This document shows positions 5,893 through 6,250 of a stretch of DNA of 6,250 bases, piece by piece. The stretch covers positions 1 through 6,250 of the forward strand of contig CANHYD010000144.1 of the NCBI GenBank assembly GCA_947464705.1, given 5' to 3'. The translations under genes and the position numbers were made by a program. The notes under the pieces were generated by a model. It was not told the DNA's origin, made no database searches, and was given only the letters and a program-made list of their open reading frames with translations. The DNA is from Verrucomicrobiota bacterium (lineage in GTDB: Bacteria; Verrucomicrobiota; Verrucomicrobiia; Limisphaerales; UBA9464). Each line of letters opens with the position of its first letter. Position 1 is the stretch's first letter.

Positions 5893-6250
5893 ATGAAGAT
5901 CCTCTTCCTCAATGGCCCCAACTTGAACCTGCTCGGAACCCGCCAACCCGAGATCTACGGCCGAGACACCTTGGCCAGCATCGAAGCATCCGTTCAGGTG
6001 CGAGCTCAGGCTCTGGGAGTCACGGTGGAGTTCCGCCAGAGCAATGATGAGGGGCAACTGGTCACCTGGATCCAGCAAGCCAAGGGGGCTGTGCACGCCA
6101 TCGCCCTGAACGCGGCCGCCTACACGCACACCAGCATTGCCCTGCGCGACGCCATCGCCGCCGTTGAGTTGCCGGTCATTGAGTTGCACCTGTCCAACAT
6201 CCACGCTCGGGAGTCCTTTCGGCACCATTCCATGATCGCCCCGGTCTGCC
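5893..6250 (+). CDS. aroQ: Type II 3-dehydroquinate dehydratase AroQ, C-terminus cut by the window end
   Basis: The first 119 codons of a protein that is normally about 145-150 residues long. It catalyses dehydration of 3-dehydroquinate to 3-dehydroshikimate in the shikimate pathway, as a cytoplasmic dodecamer. The signature FLNGPNLNLLGTRQPEIYG (5-23) holds the active-site Arg17 and the catalytic Tyr22. Further residues line up with the Mycobacterium tuberculosis enzyme at a constant offset of two: Asn73, His79 (YTHTS, 77-81), Glu97 and His99 (ELHLSNIH, 97-104), Arg106 and Arg110 (ARESFRHHSMIAPVC, 105-119). The substrate-binding segment reads LNAAAYTHTS where NPGAYTHTS is more usual. The frame is intact to the last base. 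It follows ubiE after 87 bases and may be in the same transcript. No clear Shine-Dalgarno sequence precedes the ATG. Confidence 0.96.
   Translation, partial: MKILFLNGPNLNLLGTRQPEIYGRDTLASIEASVQVRAQALGVTVEFRQSNDEGQLVTWIQQAKGAVHAIALNAAAYTHTSIALRDAIAAVELPVIELHLSNIHARESFRHHSMIAPVC

Overview
The window is a G+C-rich bacterial segment (roughly 60% or more by eye) with seven protein-coding genes, all on the + strand and mostly closely spaced. The mix suggests the Verrucomicrobiota or a neighbouring PVC lineage. It holds a soluble PQQ-type sugar dehydrogenase, a secreted DUF1080 (3-keto-glycoside hydrolase-like) protein, a secreted TPR/coiled-coil protein with a YPTWN-type motif, and start codons without Shine-Dalgarno sequences. 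This placement is an inference from gene content; there is no rRNA or other phylogenetic marker to prove it.

Layout. Positions 2-646 hold the C-terminal part of a PQQ-dependent aldose dehydrogenase, followed by a very clear intrinsic terminator (693-733). Next comes a two-gene unit: an exported sulfocyanin-like blue-copper protein (766-1365) whose stop overlaps the start of ribF (1365-2291), the bifunctional riboflavin kinase/FAD synthetase. A 257-base gap (2292-2548) contains an unusual repeat-rich block: two imperfect 23-base copies at its ends, two hairpins, and a perfect 23-bp tandem duplication. The first end copy overlaps the ribF stop codon. Then comes an exported DUF1080 protein (2549-3250). 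A 100-base gap with an 11-bp direct repeat precedes a 567-residue exported TPR-like/coiled-coil protein (3351-5054). After 22 bases follows the UbiE/MenG quinone methyltransferase (5077-5805), and after 87 bases the start of aroQ, type II 3-dehydroquinate dehydratase (5893 to the window end, cut off).

Functionally, ribF (flavin cofactors), ubiE (last methylation of mena- or ubiquinone) and aroQ (shikimate pathway, which supplies the chorismate precursor of quinones) are housekeeping. The PQQ dehydrogenase and the copper protein are periplasmic redox proteins and the DUF1080 protein is probably periplasmic sugar metabolism, but nothing in the sequence proves that these three work together. No tRNA, rRNA, CRISPR array, transposase or phage gene is visible. 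I see no convincing new defence or mobile system. The points most worth a second look are the copper protein, which carries His where the axial Met ligand is expected, and the repeat block after ribF.
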